Below are positions 34,427-47,198 of a stretch of 64,000 nt of DNA, one piece after another; the first letter of the stretch is position 1; every line of letters starts with the position of its first letter. The DNA is from Halomonas campaniensis. Its GTDB lineage: Bacteria > Pseudomonadota > Gammaproteobacteria > Pseudomonadales > Halomonadaceae. The DNA is taken from assembly GCF_014193375.1 (NCBI RefSeq), contig NZ_JACHZF010000020.1:1-64000 (forward strand), written 5' to 3'. The notes beneath the pieces were generated by a model. The model was not told the origin of the DNA. It saw nothing but the letters and a program-made list of their open reading frames with translations, and did not search any database. The position numbers and the translations under genes were made by a program.

Positions 34427-35188
34427 TCAGGCCAGGGGCTTCTCGGTGGCCGGCGGGGCAGCCGTGGCCGGGCGCGGCACCTCGGAGATCTCGGCCAGCC
34501 GGGCCTCGATCCAGGCCTCCACGTCGACCAGCACCTCCTCCGGCGAGCGCCCCTCCGTCTGGATGGGCTCGCCCACGACCAGCGACAGGCGCCCCGGGTT
34601 CTTGACCCAGTGCCGTCCCGGCCAGCGTTCGCCGGCATTGTGGGCCACCGGCAGCACCGGCACCCCGGCGCGGCAGGCGATCACCGCCCCGCTCTTGTTG
34701 TAGCGGCGGCGATGCCCCGGCGCGACCCGGGTGCCCTCGGGGAAGATCAGCACCGAGAGCCCCTCCTCGAGGCGGGACTTGCCCTGGGTGAGCACCTGCT
34801 TCATGGCCCGGGCCGGCCGGGAGCGATCCAGGGCGATGGGGTGCAGCAGCCGCAGCCCCCAGCCGAACAGAGGGATCCGCAGCAGCTCCTGCTTGAGCAC
34901 GGTGCATACCGGAGGATGGAGCAGCTGCAGGTAGACGGTCTCCCACTCGCACTGGTGGTTGGCCAGGATCACGCAGGGGCCGGGCGGCAGTCGCTCGAGC
35001 CCCCGCATCTCGTAGCGCACCCCGCAGGTCCAGCGGAACCACGCGATGATGAAGTGGTTGTAGAGATTGAGCAGCCGGTAGCGGTGGCGCAGCGGCAGCA
35101 GCGGTGCCACCGGCAGGAACAGCACGCCGCAGACCAGCATGGCCAGGAAGTAGCCGACATAGAAGAGCAGGCTGCGCAGGACATTCAT
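34427..35188 (-). CDS. Lysophospholipid acyltransferase (PlsC-like)
   Basis: 253 aa membrane-associated LPLAT. An N-terminal hydrophobic hairpin (about 8-35) is followed by the catalytic NHxxxxE motif (NHQCEWE, His78) and FPEGTR (149-154). Glu in place of the usual Asp after His is seen in a bacterial subgroup (NHQ/KHQ-x-x-WET) and is not a loss. It probably acylates lysophosphatidic acid or another lysolipid. The start at 35188 overlaps the previous stop as ATGA. The tail after 235 is Pro/Ala-rich. Confidence 0.88.
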   Translation of the reverse strand: MNVLRSLLFYVGYFLAMLVCGVLFLPVAPLLPLRHRYRLLNLYNHFIIAWFRWTCGVRYEMRGLERLPPGPCVILANHQCEWETVYLQLLHPPVCTVLKQELLRIPLFGWGLRLLHPIALDRSRPARAMKQVLTQGKSRLEEGLSVLIFPEGTRVAPGHRRRYNKSGAVIACRAGVPVLPVAHNAGERWPGRHWVKNPGRLSLVVGEPIQTEGRSPEEVLVDVEAWIEARLAEISEVPRPATAAPPATEKPLA

Positions 35189-36078
35189 GGGCGTGTCTCG
35201 TCCTCCCTCTCGGGCCGGCAGGCCTCGTTGGCCTGGCACCAGGCATCGAGCATCCGCCCCACCTCCAGCCGCCAGGGCTTCTGGTGCACGCCGAACACCT
35301 CGAGCACGCGGCGACAGTTGAGCACCCGGCGCAGGGGATGGTCGTGGTGGTGGTGCAGCGCCTTGACGCTGCCCAGCTCACGGTGGTCCCCGCGCCCCTC
35401 AAGCCGCGTGGCCAGCTGGGTGCGCACCACGGAGATGAAGGTGTAGACGCTGATCGGCTCGGTGCCGGCCAGGTGGTAGCTGCCCCAGGCCCCGGCGCCG
35501 CAGTGCTGCTGCTGGAGCATGCCGATGAGCGCCATGGCCACGGCGTCCGCCGAGGTGGGGCAGCAGGTCACGTCCGACTCGCCGCGCAGCTCCTCGCCCA
35601 CCACCAGGGTATCGATCAGCTCGCCCAGCCAGGCGTGACTGCCCTCCAGGGCAAACAGCGGGCCCAGGCGGACGATCAGGTGCTGCGGGTACTCGGCTCG
35701 GATGCGGTCGCCGGTGGCCACCAGGCGGCGCAGGCTCTCGTCACGGGGGCGCGGGATGACGTGCTCGTCGATGGGCTCGGCGAAGCCGTCCTCGTAGAGC
35801 TGGTCGGAGACGCACCAGACGAGCGGCACCCCGGCGGCGCGACAGGCCTCCATGCAGCGTTCCACCGCCTCGGCATGGGCGGTCACCGCCGCCGGCGTGG
35901 CGCGAATCGGCCGCGCCAGCGGCGGAATCACCAGGGCATCCGGGGCCAGCGCCTCCAGCTGTTCGGAGGACAGCTCGAGTCCCTCCTCGATGACCAGCTC
36001 GGTATCGGTACGCCGGTTGGCTTCCCGGGCCAGCGCCAGGCTCAGGCAGTGGCCGGCATCCAGTATCAGCAGCTTCAC
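35185..36078 (-). CDS. Degenerate RmlD-like sugar-nucleotide SDR
   Basis: 297 aa with an RmlD-type layout, but the glycine motif is degraded (LILDAGHCLSLAL in place of TGxxGxxG) and the Tyr-x3-Lys pair is missing where it should follow YEDGF. Dinucleotide binding and dehydrogenase activity are therefore doubtful; a structural or regulatory role is possible. A His-rich patch (LHHHHDHPL) lies near residue 244. The start is GTG at 36078 with AAGGAGG upstream. Translationally coupled to the acyltransferase gene by ATGA. Confidence 0.75.
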   Translation of the reverse strand: MKLLILDAGHCLSLALAREANRRTDTELVIEEGLELSSEQLEALAPDALVIPPLARPIRATPAAVTAHAEAVERCMEACRAAGVPLVWCVSDQLYEDGFAEPIDEHVIPRPRDESLRRLVATGDRIRAEYPQHLIVRLGPLFALEGSHAWLGELIDTLVVGEELRGESDVTCCPTSADAVAMALIGMLQQQHCGAGAWGSYHLAGTEPISVYTFISVVRTQLATRLEGRGDHRELGSVKALHHHHDHPLRRVLNCRRVLEVFGVHQKPWRLEVGRMLDAWCQANEACRPEREDETRP

Positions 36079-36124
36079 TCAACCTCCTTGCGCAGCCGGC
36101 TGGCGTCGACGATGCGACGGCCCG

Positions 36125-36748
36125 TCAGAACGGGATCTCGTCGTCGAAGTCGTCGAAGCTGCCGGGGTCCGGGGCGCCATAGTTGCCACCCTGCTGGGGG
36201 CGTCCCGGCTGCTGGCCCGGCTGCTGGCCCCCCTGGGCCGGCGGCTGCTGCGGGGCCGGGCGCTGCGGCTGGCCGCCGAAGCCCCCCCCCTGCGGGGCCT
36301 GTCCACCGCCGAAGCCGCCGCCCTGCTGGGGCGCATTACCGTAGCCGCCCTGGGGCTGGCCGCCATGGCCGCCGCCCTGGGACGCACCGCCGCCCTGGAA
36401 GTCGCCGCCGCTGCGCGAGTCGAGCATCTGCATGTCATTGACGACGATCTCGGTGCTGAAGCGGTCCTGGCCGTCCTGCCCCTGCCACTTGCGGGTCTGG
36501 AGGCGACCCTCGACGTAGATGCGCGAGCCCTTCTTGAGGTACTGCTGGGCGATCTCGGCCAGCTTGTTGAACATCACCAGGGTGTGCCACTCGGTGCGCT
36601 CCTGGCGCTGGCCGCTCTGGCGGTCCATCCAGGTATCGGTGGTGGCCAGGCGCAGGTTGGCGACCGGGGCACCGGAGGGCAGGAAGCGCACCTCGGGATC
36701 CTGCCCGAGGTTGCCGATGAGAATGACCTTGTTGACGCCGCGGGCCAT
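36125..36748 (-). CDS. ssb: Single-stranded DNA-binding protein
   Basis: Binds ssDNA in replication, recombination and repair. 207 aa. The OB fold (1-110) begins [21 protein letters not shown] Gly/Gln/Pro-rich linker (about 112-195) is longer than in E. coli (178 aa in total). The acidic tip DDFDDEIPF recruits partner proteins. It follows yajR by 84 bp, which contain short hairpins; the uvrA/MFS/ssb order is shared with pseudomonads. I see no LexA box ahead of it. Confidence 0.96.
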   Translation of the reverse strand: MARGVNKVILIGNLGQDPEVRFLPSGAPVANLRLATTDTWMDRQSGQRQERTEWHTLVMFNKLAEIAQQYLKKGSRIYVEGRLQTRKWQGQDGQDRFSTEIVVNDMQMLDSRSGGDFQGGGASQGGGHGGQPQGGYGNAPQQGGGFGGGQAPQGGGFGGQPQRPAPQQPPAQGGQQPGQQPGRPQQGGNYGAPDPGSFDDFDDEIPF

Positions 36749-36832
36749 GATGGACTCCTTGCTGTCATGAATGGGTGTGCAGGCCAGGCCTGCCAGGTGG
36801 CGCCGGGGGCGCCCTGTCTCATGGCGGCGCGC

Positions 36833-38224
36833 TCAGGCGCCGCGATTGTTTCCCGTGTCGATCAGTCGCGCCAGGGCCTCCTCGTCGAGGCGCTGGCGAT
36901 CCACCTTGAGGTAGGCGAGCCGCTCCTCGGGCACCACCAGCACGTCCTCGACCCCGGCCACCTCGGCGAAGCGGGCCATCAGGGTGTCCAGGGCATCGCC
37001 GTGGTGATCGCCGTCGAGGGCCACCACCTCGCTTGCCAGGTGCGGCGGCGAGGCCATGCCGGCCATCAGTGCCAGCCACACCAGGCCGAGCAGGGCGCAG
37101 CCGAGGAACACCGCCGACAGCCCCCACTGCTGGGCCAGGAAGCCGCCCAGCACGCCGCCCAGGAAGGCGCCCAGGAACTGCCCGGTGGAGTAGACCCCCA
37201 TCGCCGTGCCCTTGGCCCCCGCCGGCGCCAGCTTGCTGAGCATCGACGGCAGCGTCGCCTCCAGCAGGTTGAAGGCGACGAAGAACAGCAGCAGCCAGCC
37301 GAACAGGCTCCACAGCCCGCTGCCCAGGCCGGCCAGCCCCCCCAGGCTGAGGGTGATGGCGGCAATCGCCGAGAGGCACATCGCCTTCATCTGCCGGCGC
37401 TTCTCGGCCAGGATCACCAGCGGCACCATGGCGGCGAAGGCCAGCAGCATGACGCCCAGGTAGGTGAGCCCGTGGCGCTCCACGGCGACCCCCGCCTCGA
37501 GCAGCCGGAACGGCACCGCCACGAAGATCGCCATCAGGATCAGGTGGAGGGCGAAGATCGACAGGTCCAGGCGCAGCAGGTCACGGCGGCCCAGGGTGGC
37601 GCCGAGCTGCGCCCGGTCGATGCCCACGTCGCGATGCTGCAGCCGACGCGGCGCCGGCGGCACCAGCTTCCACAGTACCACGAGCCCGGCGCCGGCCAGC
37701 AACGCGGTGAACCAGAATACCGCCGAGAGGCCGAAGGCGGCGGCCAGCCAGGGCCCGAGCACCATGGCCACGGCGAAGGCCACGCCGATGGAGAGCCCGA
37801 TGGTGGCCATGGCCGCGGTGCGTACCTGCTCGCGGGTCTGGTCGGCGAGCAGCGCCATGATGGCCGCGGCCACCGCCCCGCTGCCCTGCAGGCAGCGCCC
37901 GAGGATCACCCCGCCGATGGTGTCGGCCTGGGCGGCCACCACGCTGCCCGCCAGGAACAGCAGCAGCCCCGCGGCGATCACCGGCTTGCGGCCGAGGCGG
38001 TCGGAGAGCACGCCGAAGGGAATCTGCAGCACGGCCTGGGTCAGCCCGTAGACGCCCAGCGCCAGCCCCACCAGCAGCGGGGTGGCGCCGGCCAGGTCGT
38101 CGGCATAGAGGGCCAGGACCGGCAGCACCATGAACAGGCCCAGCATGCGGGTGGCATAGAGCCCGGCGAGCCCGGTGATGGCGCGTCGCTCGGTGGCGAG
38201 GAGCAGTCCAGAGACCTTGCGCAT
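36833..38224 (-). CDS. yajR: YajR-family MFS transporter with C-terminal YAM domain
   Basis: 463 aa inner-membrane proton-coupled carrier with twelve hydrophobic segments. [19 protein letters not shown] and the motif [12 protein letters not shown] match E. coli YajR closely. After the last helix a ferredoxin-like domain (about 390-460; [20 protein letters not shown]) corresponds to the YAM domain. The substrate is unknown. The start at 38224 (MRKVSG) is one choice; 38260 would add 12 residues, and neither has a good ribosome site. Divergent from uvrA. Confidence 0.88.
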   Translation of the reverse strand: MRKVSGLLLATERRAITGLAGLYATRMLGLFMVLPVLALYADDLAGATPLLVGLALGVYGLTQAVLQIPFGVLSDRLGRKPVIAAGLLLFLAGSVVAAQADTIGGVILGRCLQGSGAVAAAIMALLADQTREQVRTAAMATIGLSIGVAFAVAMVLGPWLAAAFGLSAVFWFTALLAGAGLVVLWKLVPPAPRRLQHRDVGIDRAQLGATLGRRDLLRLDLSIFALHLILMAIFVAVPFRLLEAGVAVERHGLTYLGVMLLAFAAMVPLVILAEKRRQMKAMCLSAIAAITLSLGGLAGLGSGLWSLFGWLLLFFVAFNLLEATLPSMLSKLAPAGAKGTAMGVYSTGQFLGAFLGGVLGGFLAQQWGLSAVFLGCALLGLVWLALMAGMASPPHLASEVVALDGDHHGDALDTLMARFAEVAGVEDVLVVPEERLAYLKVDRQRLDEEALARLIDTGNNRGA

Positions 38225-38277
38225 AGAGAGTACGGTATTCCATGGACGGGCGCGGCGCACCCTTGGGTGGATCGCAT

Positions 38278-38306
38278 ATTCTAGCGGCTCGCCACCACCC
38301 AGGGAA
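38278..38306 (-). promoter_or_regulatory. Candidate promoter of yajR-ssb
   Basis: On the minus strand, TTCCCT (38306-38301), a 17-bp spacer, and TAGAAT (38283-38278), 54 bp before the yajR start. Confidence 0.4.
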
Positions 38307-38326
38307 AGCCGCGCCCGGGCGGCGCT

Positions 38327-38356
38327 TTGCCGCCGCCGGGAGCGGACCCGTATAAT
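38327..38356 (+). promoter_or_regulatory. Predicted sigma70 promoter of uvrA
   Basis: -35 TTGCCG (38327-38332), an 18-bp spacer, and -10 TATAAT (38351-38356), 30 bp before the uvrA ATG. No CTG-N10-CAG LexA box is evident in the spacer between the divergent genes. Confidence 0.65.
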
Positions 38357-38385
38357 CGAGCTTTTGCCGCGCGCTCGAGGTGGGA

Positions 38386-41247
<2,862 letters not shown>

Positions 41248-41254
41248 TACCCCA

Positions 41255-41368
41255 GAGGCGAGCGGCGCCGGGGGCAGGCCTGGAGGGGGTCCTACGCCAG
41301 GGATGGCGTCGGTAGCGCCCAGGGAGGGGTTCACAGCGCCCCCGCTCAGGCCTGTCGCCGGAAAAGCC
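41255..41368 (+). repeat. Dispersed about 115-bp 3' element, copy 1
   Basis: Outer arms CGGGGGCAGGCC (41269-41280) and GGCCTGTCGCCG (41349-41360) pair with one G-G mismatch and a wobble. The inner hairpin ACGCCA-GGGA-TGGCGT is at 41294-41309, followed by a CCC-AGGGAG-GGG hairpin. It starts 7 bp after uvrA in the same orientation. Confidence 0.8.
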
Positions 41369-41415
41369 GCAGATTCAGCCCACTCACCTGAACCCCTCTC
41401 AGCATGCCCAAGACG

Positions 41416-41446
41416 AAAAAAACCGGCCCCTCGAGAGGGGCCGGTT
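41416..41446 (-). terminator. Rho-independent terminator of the alpha operon
   Basis: On the minus strand, a 12-bp stem AACCGGCCCCTC / GAGGGGCCGGTT followed by a T-run (A-run at 41416-41422 on the plus strand). It lies 33 bp after the rplQ stop. Confidence 0.9.
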
Positions 41447-41478
41447 GGACGTGCCGTAGCCGGAAGGCCGGTCGAGGA

Positions 41479-41871
41479 TCACTCCTCGGCGGCGGCTTCC
41501 TCGGCCTCGACGATCGGACGATCGACGAGCTCGACGTAGGCCATGGGCGCGTTGTCGCCGGTGCGGAAGCCGCACTTGAGGATACGGACGTAACCGCCCG
41601 GACGCTCGACGTAACGCGGACCCAGCTCGTTGAAGAGCTTGCCGACCGCTTCCTTCGAGCGGGTACGGCTGAAGGCCAGACGACGGTTGGCGACGCTGTC
41701 CTGCTTGGCCAGGGTGATGAGCGGCTCGATGACGCGACGCAGCTCCTTGGCCTTGGGCAGGGTAGTCTTGATGACTTCGTGCTCGATCAGCGACACGCTC
41801 ATGTTCTTGAACATGGCCTGGCGGTGCGAGCTCGTACGGTTGAGGTGACGACCACTCTTACGATGACGCAT
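41479..41871 (-). CDS. rplQ: 50S ribosomal protein L17
   Basis: Binds 23S rRNA near the exit tunnel. 130 aa (E. coli 127), beginning [16 protein letters not shown] as in the family. The C-terminus ends with an acidic EAEEAAAEE extension. Last gene of rpsM-rpsK-rpsD-rpoA-rplQ, 39 nt after rpoA and followed by a strong terminator. Confidence 0.97.
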   Translation of the reverse strand: MRHRKSGRHLNRTSSHRQAMFKNMSVSLIEHEVIKTTLPKAKELRRVIEPLITLAKQDSVANRRLAFSRTRSKEAVGKLFNELGPRYVERPGGYVRILKCGFRTGDNAPMAYVELVDRPIVEAEEAAAEE

Positions 41872-41910
41872 GGGTGTGATTCCTTACCAAACTGGGACTC
41901 GAGTCGGCTC

Positions 41911-42909
41911 TCACGCGGAGGCCTTGTCGTCCTTCAGGCTTGCCGGCGGCCAGTTCTCCAGCCGCATGCCAAGGGAAAGACCGCGCGCTGCCAGAACGTC
42001 CTTGATCTCGTTCAGGGACTTCTTGCCGAGGTTGGGGGTCTTCAGCAGCTCCACCTCGGTGCGCTGGATCAGGTCCCCGATGTAGTAGATATTCTCGGCC
42101 TTCAGGCAGTTGGCGCTGCGAACGGTCAACTCGAGATCGTCTACGGGGCGCAGCAGGATGGGATCGATGTGATCCTCTTCCTCCTCCACTTCCTGTTCCT
42201 TGTCGGCTTCCAGGTCGACGAACGCGGCCAGCTGCTCCTGCAGGATGGTCGCGCTGCGACGGATCGCCTCTTCCGGATCCAGGGTGCCGTCGGTTTCCAG
42301 GTTGATGATCAGCTTGTCGAGGTCGGTGCGCTGTTCGACACGCGCGGCCTCGACGCTGTAGGAAACCCGACGCACGGGGCTGAAGGTCGCATCCAGCTGC
42401 AGGCGACCGATGGCACGCGACTCGTCGTCGGCGCCGACACGAGCATCCGCCGGCTCATAGCCGCGGCCACGAGCCACCTTGAGCTGCATCTTCAGCTCGG
42501 CGCCTTCGTTGACGTGGGCGATGACGTGATCGGGGTTGACGATCTCGACGTCGTGGTCGAGAGCGATGTCACCCGCGGTCACGACGGCCGGGCCCTGCTT
42601 GTTCAGCGAGAGCACCGCCTCGTCGCGGCTATGCATCTTGATCGCCACGTCCTTGAGGTTCAGGAGGATCTCGATGACATCTTCCTGGACGCCCTCGATC
42701 GCGCTGTACTCGTGATCGACACCGGCGATCTCGGCCTCCACCACGGCACAGCCGGGCATGGACGAGAGCAGGATGCGACGCAGTGCGTTGCCCAGGGTGT
42801 GGCCGAAGCCACGCTCGAAGGGCTCGAGCACGATCTTCGCGTGATGTGCGCTGATCTCTTCGACCTTGATGTCGCGGGGGCGAAGAAACTCTGTCACTGA
42901 ACGCTGCAT
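41911..42909 (-). CDS. rpoA: DNA-directed RNA polymerase subunit alpha
   Basis: Assembly platform of RNA polymerase; its C-terminal domain binds UP elements and activators. 332 aa (E. coli 329). The N-terminal dimer domain begins [16 protein letters not shown]. The C-terminal domain (about 250-320) shows [20 protein letters not shown] and [11 protein letters not shown], with the DNA-contact Arg in place. Lies between rpsD (86 nt upstream) and rplQ, the conserved alpha-operon order. Confidence 0.98.
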   Translation of the reverse strand: MQRSVTEFLRPRDIKVEEISAHHAKIVLEPFERGFGHTLGNALRRILLSSMPGCAVVEAEIAGVDHEYSAIEGVQEDVIEILLNLKDVAIKMHSRDEAVLSLNKQGPAVVTAGDIALDHDVEIVNPDHVIAHVNEGAELKMQLKVARGRGYEPADARVGADDESRAIGRLQLDATFSPVRRVSYSVEAARVEQRTDLDKLIINLETDGTLDPEEAIRRSATILQEQLAAFVDLEADKEQEVEEEEDHIDPILLRPVDDLELTVRSANCLKAENIYYIGDLIQRTEVELLKTPNLGKKSLNEIKDVLAARGLSLGMRLENWPPASLKDDKASA

Positions 42910-42995
42910 ATGAACACCTTTCAGGCTGCCAAACGGATACTCGGTACTCTTGGCCGGCCCCCGTCACCGGGGGCCGGCACGGCGCTTGGCACCGC

Positions 42996-43616
42996 TTACT
43001 TCGAGTACAGCTCGACGATCAGGTTTTCGTTGATGTCGGCAGTCAGGTCACCGCGTTCAGGCAGAGCCTTGAAAGTGCCTTCCATCTTCTTGGCATCGAC
43101 TTCGATCCAGGCCACGTCGCCGCGGTTGGCGGCGATGGCCAGAGAGGTCTGGATGCGCGCCTGGTTCTTCGCCTTCTCGCGAACGGAGACGACGTCGCCG
43201 GGCTTGACCTGATAGGAAGCCACGTTGACGGTGCGGCCGTTCACGGCGATGGCCTTGTGGCTGACCAGCTGACGTGCCTCGGAGCGGGTCGAGCCGAAGC
43301 CCATGCGGTAGACGACGTTGTCCAGTCGGGATTCGAGCAGCTGCAGCAACATCTCGCCGGTCGCGCCCTTCAGGCGGGCCGCTTCCTTGTAGTAGTTGCG
43401 GAACTGCTTCTCGAGTACGCCATACATACGACGTACTTTCTGCTTCTCGCGAAGCTGCAAGCCGTATTCGGAAAGACGCTGACGACGCTGGCCGTGCACA
43501 CCCGGGATCTGTTCGGATTTGCACTTCTTCTCGAAGGGAGTGACACCGCTCTTCAGGAAGAGGTCGGTACCCTCACGACGAGACAGCTTGCACTTCGGTC
43601 CAATGTAACGAGCCAT
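42996..43616 (-). CDS. rpsD: 30S ribosomal protein S4
   Basis: Primary 16S rRNA-binding protein that nucleates 30S assembly and, in E. coli, represses the alpha operon. 206 aa. It starts [19 protein letters not shown]; the S4 RNA-binding domain carries [12 protein letters not shown] and [14 protein letters not shown]. Four residues identical to the E. coli end (LYSK) close the protein. Within the alpha operon. Confidence 0.98.
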   Translation of the reverse strand: MARYIGPKCKLSRREGTDLFLKSGVTPFEKKCKSEQIPGVHGQRRQRLSEYGLQLREKQKVRRMYGVLEKQFRNYYKEAARLKGATGEMLLQLLESRLDNVVYRMGFGSTRSEARQLVSHKAIAVNGRTVNVASYQVKPGDVVSVREKAKNQARIQTSLAIAANRGDVAWIEVDAKKMEGTFKALPERGDLTADINENLIVELYSK

Positions 43617-43628
43617 GAATCTGTCTCC

Positions 43629-44015
43629 TTAAACGCGGCGTTTCTTCGGCGGACGGCAGCCATTGTGGGGAATGGGCGTCGCGTCGGTGATGCTCTGCAC
43701 GCGGAAGCCGGCGGCGTTGAGCGCGCGCACGGCGGATTCACGGCCAGGACCGGGGCCCTTGACCAGCACGTCGACGTTTTTCACACCATACTCGGCTGCA
43801 GCAGTCGCTGCACGCTCGCTTGCCACTTGAGCAGCGAACGGGGTGCTCTTGCGAGAACCACGAAAACCCGAACCACCGGCAGTCGCCCAGGAGAGAGCGT
43901 TGCCCTGGCGGTCTGTGATCGTAATGATCGTGTTGTTAAAAGAGGCGTGGATATGCGCGACGGCATCCACTACCTGCTTTTTAACCTTTTTACGGTTGCT
44001 ACGCGGGTTAGCCAT
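43629..44015 (-). CDS. rpsK: 30S ribosomal protein S11
   Basis: Part of the 30S platform near the mRNA exit. 128 aa, family length. [19 protein letters not shown] and [14 protein letters not shown] are typical. It ends PPKKRRV. Lies 12 nt before rpsD in the alpha operon. Confidence 0.98.
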   Translation of the reverse strand: MANPRSNRKKVKKQVVDAVAHIHASFNNTIITITDRQGNALSWATAGGSGFRGSRKSTPFAAQVASERAATAAAEYGVKNVDVLVKGPGPGRESAVRALNAAGFRVQSITDATPIPHNGCRPPKKRRV

Positions 44016-44054
44016 GTTGATGTCTATTCCTGTCTTTACGCCAGAACGTGCGTG

Positions 44055-44411
44055 TTATTTGCGGATCGGCTTGCGCGGGCCCTTGCGGGTACGCGCATTG
44101 GTCTTGGTACGCTGACCACGCAGCGGAAGACCACGACGATGACGCAGACCACGGTAGCAACCCAGGTCCATGAGACGCTTGATGTTAAGCGTGACATCAC
44201 GGCGAAGGTCGCCTTCTACGGTATACTTGCCAACCTCGGAACGCAGGGTGTCCAGCTCTTCAGAGGACAGTTCCTGGATCTTGGTGGTCGGCGCGATGCC
44301 GGACGCGGCACAGATATCCTGTGCACGAGTGCGGCCAATCCCGAAGATATAGGTCAGCGAGATCGCCGCATGCTTGTTGTCCGGGATATTGACGCCTGCA
44401 ATACGGGCCAT
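44055..44411 (-). CDS. rpsM: 30S ribosomal protein S13
   Basis: Contacts the P-site tRNA and forms an intersubunit bridge. 118 aa. The start at 44411 gives [18 protein letters not shown], the conserved N-terminus; the frame is open upstream but without similarity. The helix-hairpin [21 protein letters not shown] is typical. First gene of the alpha operon, led by a 124-bp spacer with a predicted promoter and a short leader in which E. coli has its S4-binding site. Confidence 0.97.
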   Translation of the reverse strand: MARIAGVNIPDNKHAAISLTYIFGIGRTRAQDICAASGIAPTTKIQELSSEELDTLRSEVGKYTVEGDLRRDVTLNIKRLMDLGCYRGLRHRRGLPLRGQRTKTNARTRKGPRKPIRK

Positions 44412-44468
44412 CAGCTTACTCCGAAATTTGAGCGGCTTGCTCGTTGGGTCATCTACAAAAGGCGCAAC

Positions 44469-44497
44469 AGCATACCCCTTTACCCACCAGAGGGCAA
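44469..44497 (-). promoter_or_regulatory. Predicted promoter of the alpha operon
   Basis: On the minus strand, TTGCCC (44497-44492), a 17-bp spacer, and TATGCT (44474-44469), about 58 bp before rpsM. The leader that follows has a small GAGC/GCTC hairpin just ahead of the ribosome site. Confidence 0.5.
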
Positions 44498-44535
44498 GGG
44501 GCATGCCGGCACCGGTCCATCACAGCGTCAGGAAA

Positions 44536-44649
44536 TCAGCCCTGGCGCTGCTTGTGCCGCGGTTCGCTGCAGATGACGCGCACGGCGCCATTGCGACGAA
44601 TGATCTTGCAGTTGCGGCACATTTTCTTTACGGAAGCTCGAACTTTCAT
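44536..44649 (-). CDS. rpmJ: 50S ribosomal protein L36
   Basis: The smallest 50S protein, 37 aa, starting [14 protein letters not shown]. The C-x2-C-x12-C-x4-H pattern is intact, so this is the zinc-binding (C+) form rather than the zinc-independent paralogue used under zinc limitation. GGAGA lies upstream of the ATG at 44649. It lies between secY and rpsM, the end of the spc operon. Confidence 0.96.
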   Translation of the reverse strand: MKVRASVKKMCRNCKIIRRNGAVRVICSEPRHKQRQG

Positions 44650-44727
44650 CGTTCCATCTCCAAAGTTGGTTCGCGTCGCGGGCCGAACCCTCGGCGCGCG
44701 ACACGCCCAAGTCGCCGGCGGCACGCC

Positions 44728-46059
44728 TCAGCGCATGATGCCGCCGCTACCGTAGCCTTTCAGGTTGGACTTCTTCATCACCGACTCGTACTGGTGCGAC
44801 ATGAGGTGCGACTGCACCTGGGCCATGAAGTCCATGATCACCACCACCACGATCAGAAGGGCCGTGCCTCCGAAGAAGAAGGGCACGTTCCAGGCCACGA
44901 TCAGGAACTGGGGCATCAGGGAAACCGCAGTGATGTACATGGCGCCGAACAGGGTCAGACGGGTCATGACCTTGTCGACGTAGCGAGCGGTCTGCTCACC
45001 TGGGCGAATCCCCGGCAGGAAGGCCCCCGACTTCTTGAGGTTGTCGGCGACATCCTTGGGATTGAAGACCAGCGCTGTGTAAAAGAAGCAGAAGAATATC
45101 ACCGCCGCGCCAAAAAGCAAGATGTGCAGCGGCTGACCCGGCCCGAGGGCCTGGGACGCCCGCTGCAGCCACTCCAGGCCGTCGCCGCTGCCGACCCACT
45201 GCCCCAGCGAGGCCGGGAACAGCAGGATGCTGGAGGCGAAGATCGCCGGGATGACACCCGCCATGTTCACCTTCAGCGGCAGGTAGCTGCTCTGGCCGGC
45301 ATACATCTTGTTGCCGACCTGGCGGCGCGGGTAGTTCACCGTGATGCGGCGCTGGCCGCGTTCGATGAACACCACGAAGGCCACGGTCGCGACACCCAGC
45401 ACGGAGAGCGCCAGCAGCGGCAGCACGTTCCACGCGCCTTCGTTGCGGGCCAGCTCGAAGGCCTGTCCCACGGCACTCGGCAGTCCGGCGACGATCCCGG
45501 CGAAGATCAGCAGCGAGATGCCGTTGCCGATGCCCTTCTCGGTGATCTGCTCGCCCAGCCACATCAGGAACACCGCACCACAGACGAAGGTCACGATGGC
45601 GGTGAAGAAGAAGCTGAAGTCGGCCGTGTAGGCAATGCCCTGGTTGGCCAGGCCCACCGACATGCCGGTGCCCTGGACCAGTGCCAGGACCACGGTGCCG
45701 TAGCGGGTGTACTGGCTGATCTTGCGGCGGCCGGCCTCGCCCTCCTTCTTGAGCTGCTCCAGGTGGGGCGAGACCGCGGTCAGCAGCTGCATGATGATCG
45801 ACGCCGAGATGTAGGGCATGATGCCCAGCGCGAAGATGCTCATGCGCTCCAGGGCGCCACCCGAGAACATGTTGAACATGCCCAGGATGGTGCCCTGCTG
45901 CTCCCTGAACAAGGCAGCAAGCTGGTCAGGATTCATACCGGGCACGGGGATGTGGGCACCGATCCGGTACACCACGATGGCGAGGAGCACGAAGCGCAGA
46001 CGCGCCCACAGTTCACCCAGACCGCTGCCCATCGCCGGCATTTTTCCTGACTTGGCCAT
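44728..46059 (-). CDS. secY: Preprotein translocase subunit SecY
   Basis: The pore of the Sec translocon in the inner membrane. 443 aa, identical in length to E. coli, with ten hydrophobic segments. The plug/lateral-gate region ([20 protein letters not shown]) and the cytosolic loop that docks SecA and ribosomes ([13 protein letters not shown]) are recognisable. Its ATG follows the rplO stop directly (TAAATG). Near the end of the spc operon. Confidence 0.98.
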   Translation of the reverse strand: MAKSGKMPAMGSGLGELWARLRFVLLAIVVYRIGAHIPVPGMNPDQLAALFREQQGTILGMFNMFSGGALERMSIFALGIMPYISASIIMQLLTAVSPHLEQLKKEGEAGRRKISQYTRYGTVVLALVQGTGMSVGLANQGIAYTADFSFFFTAIVTFVCGAVFLMWLGEQITEKGIGNGISLLIFAGIVAGLPSAVGQAFELARNEGAWNVLPLLALSVLGVATVAFVVFIERGQRRITVNYPRRQVGNKMYAGQSSYLPLKVNMAGVIPAIFASSILLFPASLGQWVGSGDGLEWLQRASQALGPGQPLHILLFGAAVIFFCFFYTALVFNPKDVADNLKKSGAFLPGIRPGEQTARYVDKVMTRLTLFGAMYITAVSLMPQFLIVAWNVPFFFGGTALLIVVVVIMDFMAQVQSHLMSHQYESVMKKSNLKGYGSGGIMR

Positions 46060-46494
46060 TTAGTCCTCTACCTTGCCACCGGCGGCTTCGATCGCGGCGC
46101 GGGCACCCTTGGTGACCTTGATGCCGCGGACCGTGACCGCCTTGTTCAGTTCGCCGGACAGGATCACCTTAGCGTGGAGCGTGGCGTCCTTCAGCACGTT
46201 GGCCTGCTTGAGGGTCTCCAGGGTGACCTCGTCGCCCTGGACCTTGGCCAGCTCGGCCAGGCGGACTTCCTCGGAGGCCAGCGACTTCATGGTGGTGAAG
46301 CCGAACTTGGGCAGACGACGCTGCAGCGGCATCTGACCGCCCTCGAAACCGGGCTTGACGCTGCCGCCGCTGCGCGACTTCTGGCCCTTGTGGCCACGGC
46401 CGCCGGTCTTGCCCAGACCGGAGCCGATGCCGCGGCCGACGCGCTTCTCGGCGTGCTTGGAGCCCGGTGCCGGGCTCAGGCTATTGAGTTTCAT
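46060..46494 (-). CDS. rplO: 50S ribosomal protein L15
   Basis: Late-assembling 23S rRNA-binding protein. 144 aa, family length. The Gly/Arg/Lys-rich N-terminal extension ([20 protein letters not shown]) threads into r[20 protein letters not shown] is typical. Stop abuts the secY start; 3 nt after rpmD. Confidence 0.97.
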   Translation of the reverse strand: MKLNSLSPAPGSKHAEKRVGRGIGSGLGKTGGRGHKGQKSRSGGSVKPGFEGGQMPLQRRLPKFGFTTMKSLASEEVRLAELAKVQGDEVTLETLKQANVLKDATLHAKVILSGELNKAVTVRGIKVTKGARAAIEAAGGKVED

Positions 46495-46497
46495 GGA

Positions 46498-46680
46498 TTA
46501 CTCTCCCTCAACGCGCACAAGGTAGGTCACCTTGTGGATCATGCCGCGTACGGCAGGGGTGTCTTCCAGTTCAACCGTGTGACCGATGCGGCGCAGCCCG
46601 AGGCCCTTCATGGTGGCCTTGTGCTTGGGCAGGATGCCGATGGTGCTGCGGGTCTGGGTAACCTTGAGTGTTGCTGCCAT
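46498..46680 (-). CDS. rpmD: 50S ribosomal protein L30
   Basis: 60 aa, the bacterial short form. [19 protein letters not shown] and [11 protein letters not shown] are conserved. The ATG at 46680 lies 5 nt after the rpsE stop; the frame is open further upstream but without similarity. Confidence 0.96.
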   Translation of the reverse strand: MAATLKVTQTRSTIGILPKHKATMKGLGLRRIGHTVELEDTPAVRGMIHKVTYLVRVEGE

Positions 46681-46685
46681 GGTGT

Positions 46686-47186
46686 TTACCCCGTGATCGC
46701 TTCGACGGACAGACCGCGCTTGGCGGCGATGTCGTCCGGCGCTTGCATGGCGGACAGGCCCTTGACGGTCGCCCGAACCACGTTCACCGGATTGGTGGAG
46801 CCGTAGCACTTGGCCAGGACGTCATGGACGCCGGCCAGCTCGAGCACGGAGCGCATGGCGCCGCCGGCGATGATGCCGGTACCCTCGGAGGCCGGCTGCA
46901 TGTACACCTTGGAGGCGCCGTGACGGGCCTTGACCGGGTACTGCAGGGTGCCACCCGCGAGGTTCACCTTGACCATGTTGCGGCGGGCCTGGTCCATCGC
47001 CTTCTGGATCGCGACCGGCACTTCACGCGCCTTGCCGCGGCCGAAGCCGACACGACCCTTGCCGTCGCCCACGACGGTCAGAGCGGTGAAACCGAAGATA
47101 CGGCCACCCTTGACCACCTTGGCGACACGGTTGACCTGCACGAGCTTTTCCTGCAGATCGCCGCTTTGCTGTTCGTTCTTCGCCAT
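46686..47186 (-). CDS. rpsE: 30S ribosomal protein S5
   Basis: Important for accuracy and mRNA helicase activity at the entry site. 166 aa as in E. coli. The dsRBD-like N-terminal domain shows [20 protein letters not shown], the C-terminal domain [15 protein letters not shown]. The loop residues where spectinomycin resistance arises are in this N-terminal region and look wild type. Confidence 0.98.
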   Translation of the reverse strand: MAKNEQQSGDLQEKLVQVNRVAKVVKGGRIFGFTALTVVGDGKGRVGFGRGKAREVPVAIQKAMDQARRNMVKVNLAGGTLQYPVKARHGASKVYMQPASEGTGIIAGGAMRSVLELAGVHDVLAKCYGSTNPVNVVRATVKGLSAMQAPDDIAAKRGLSVEAITG

Positions 47187-47198
47187 CGTAAAAACCCT

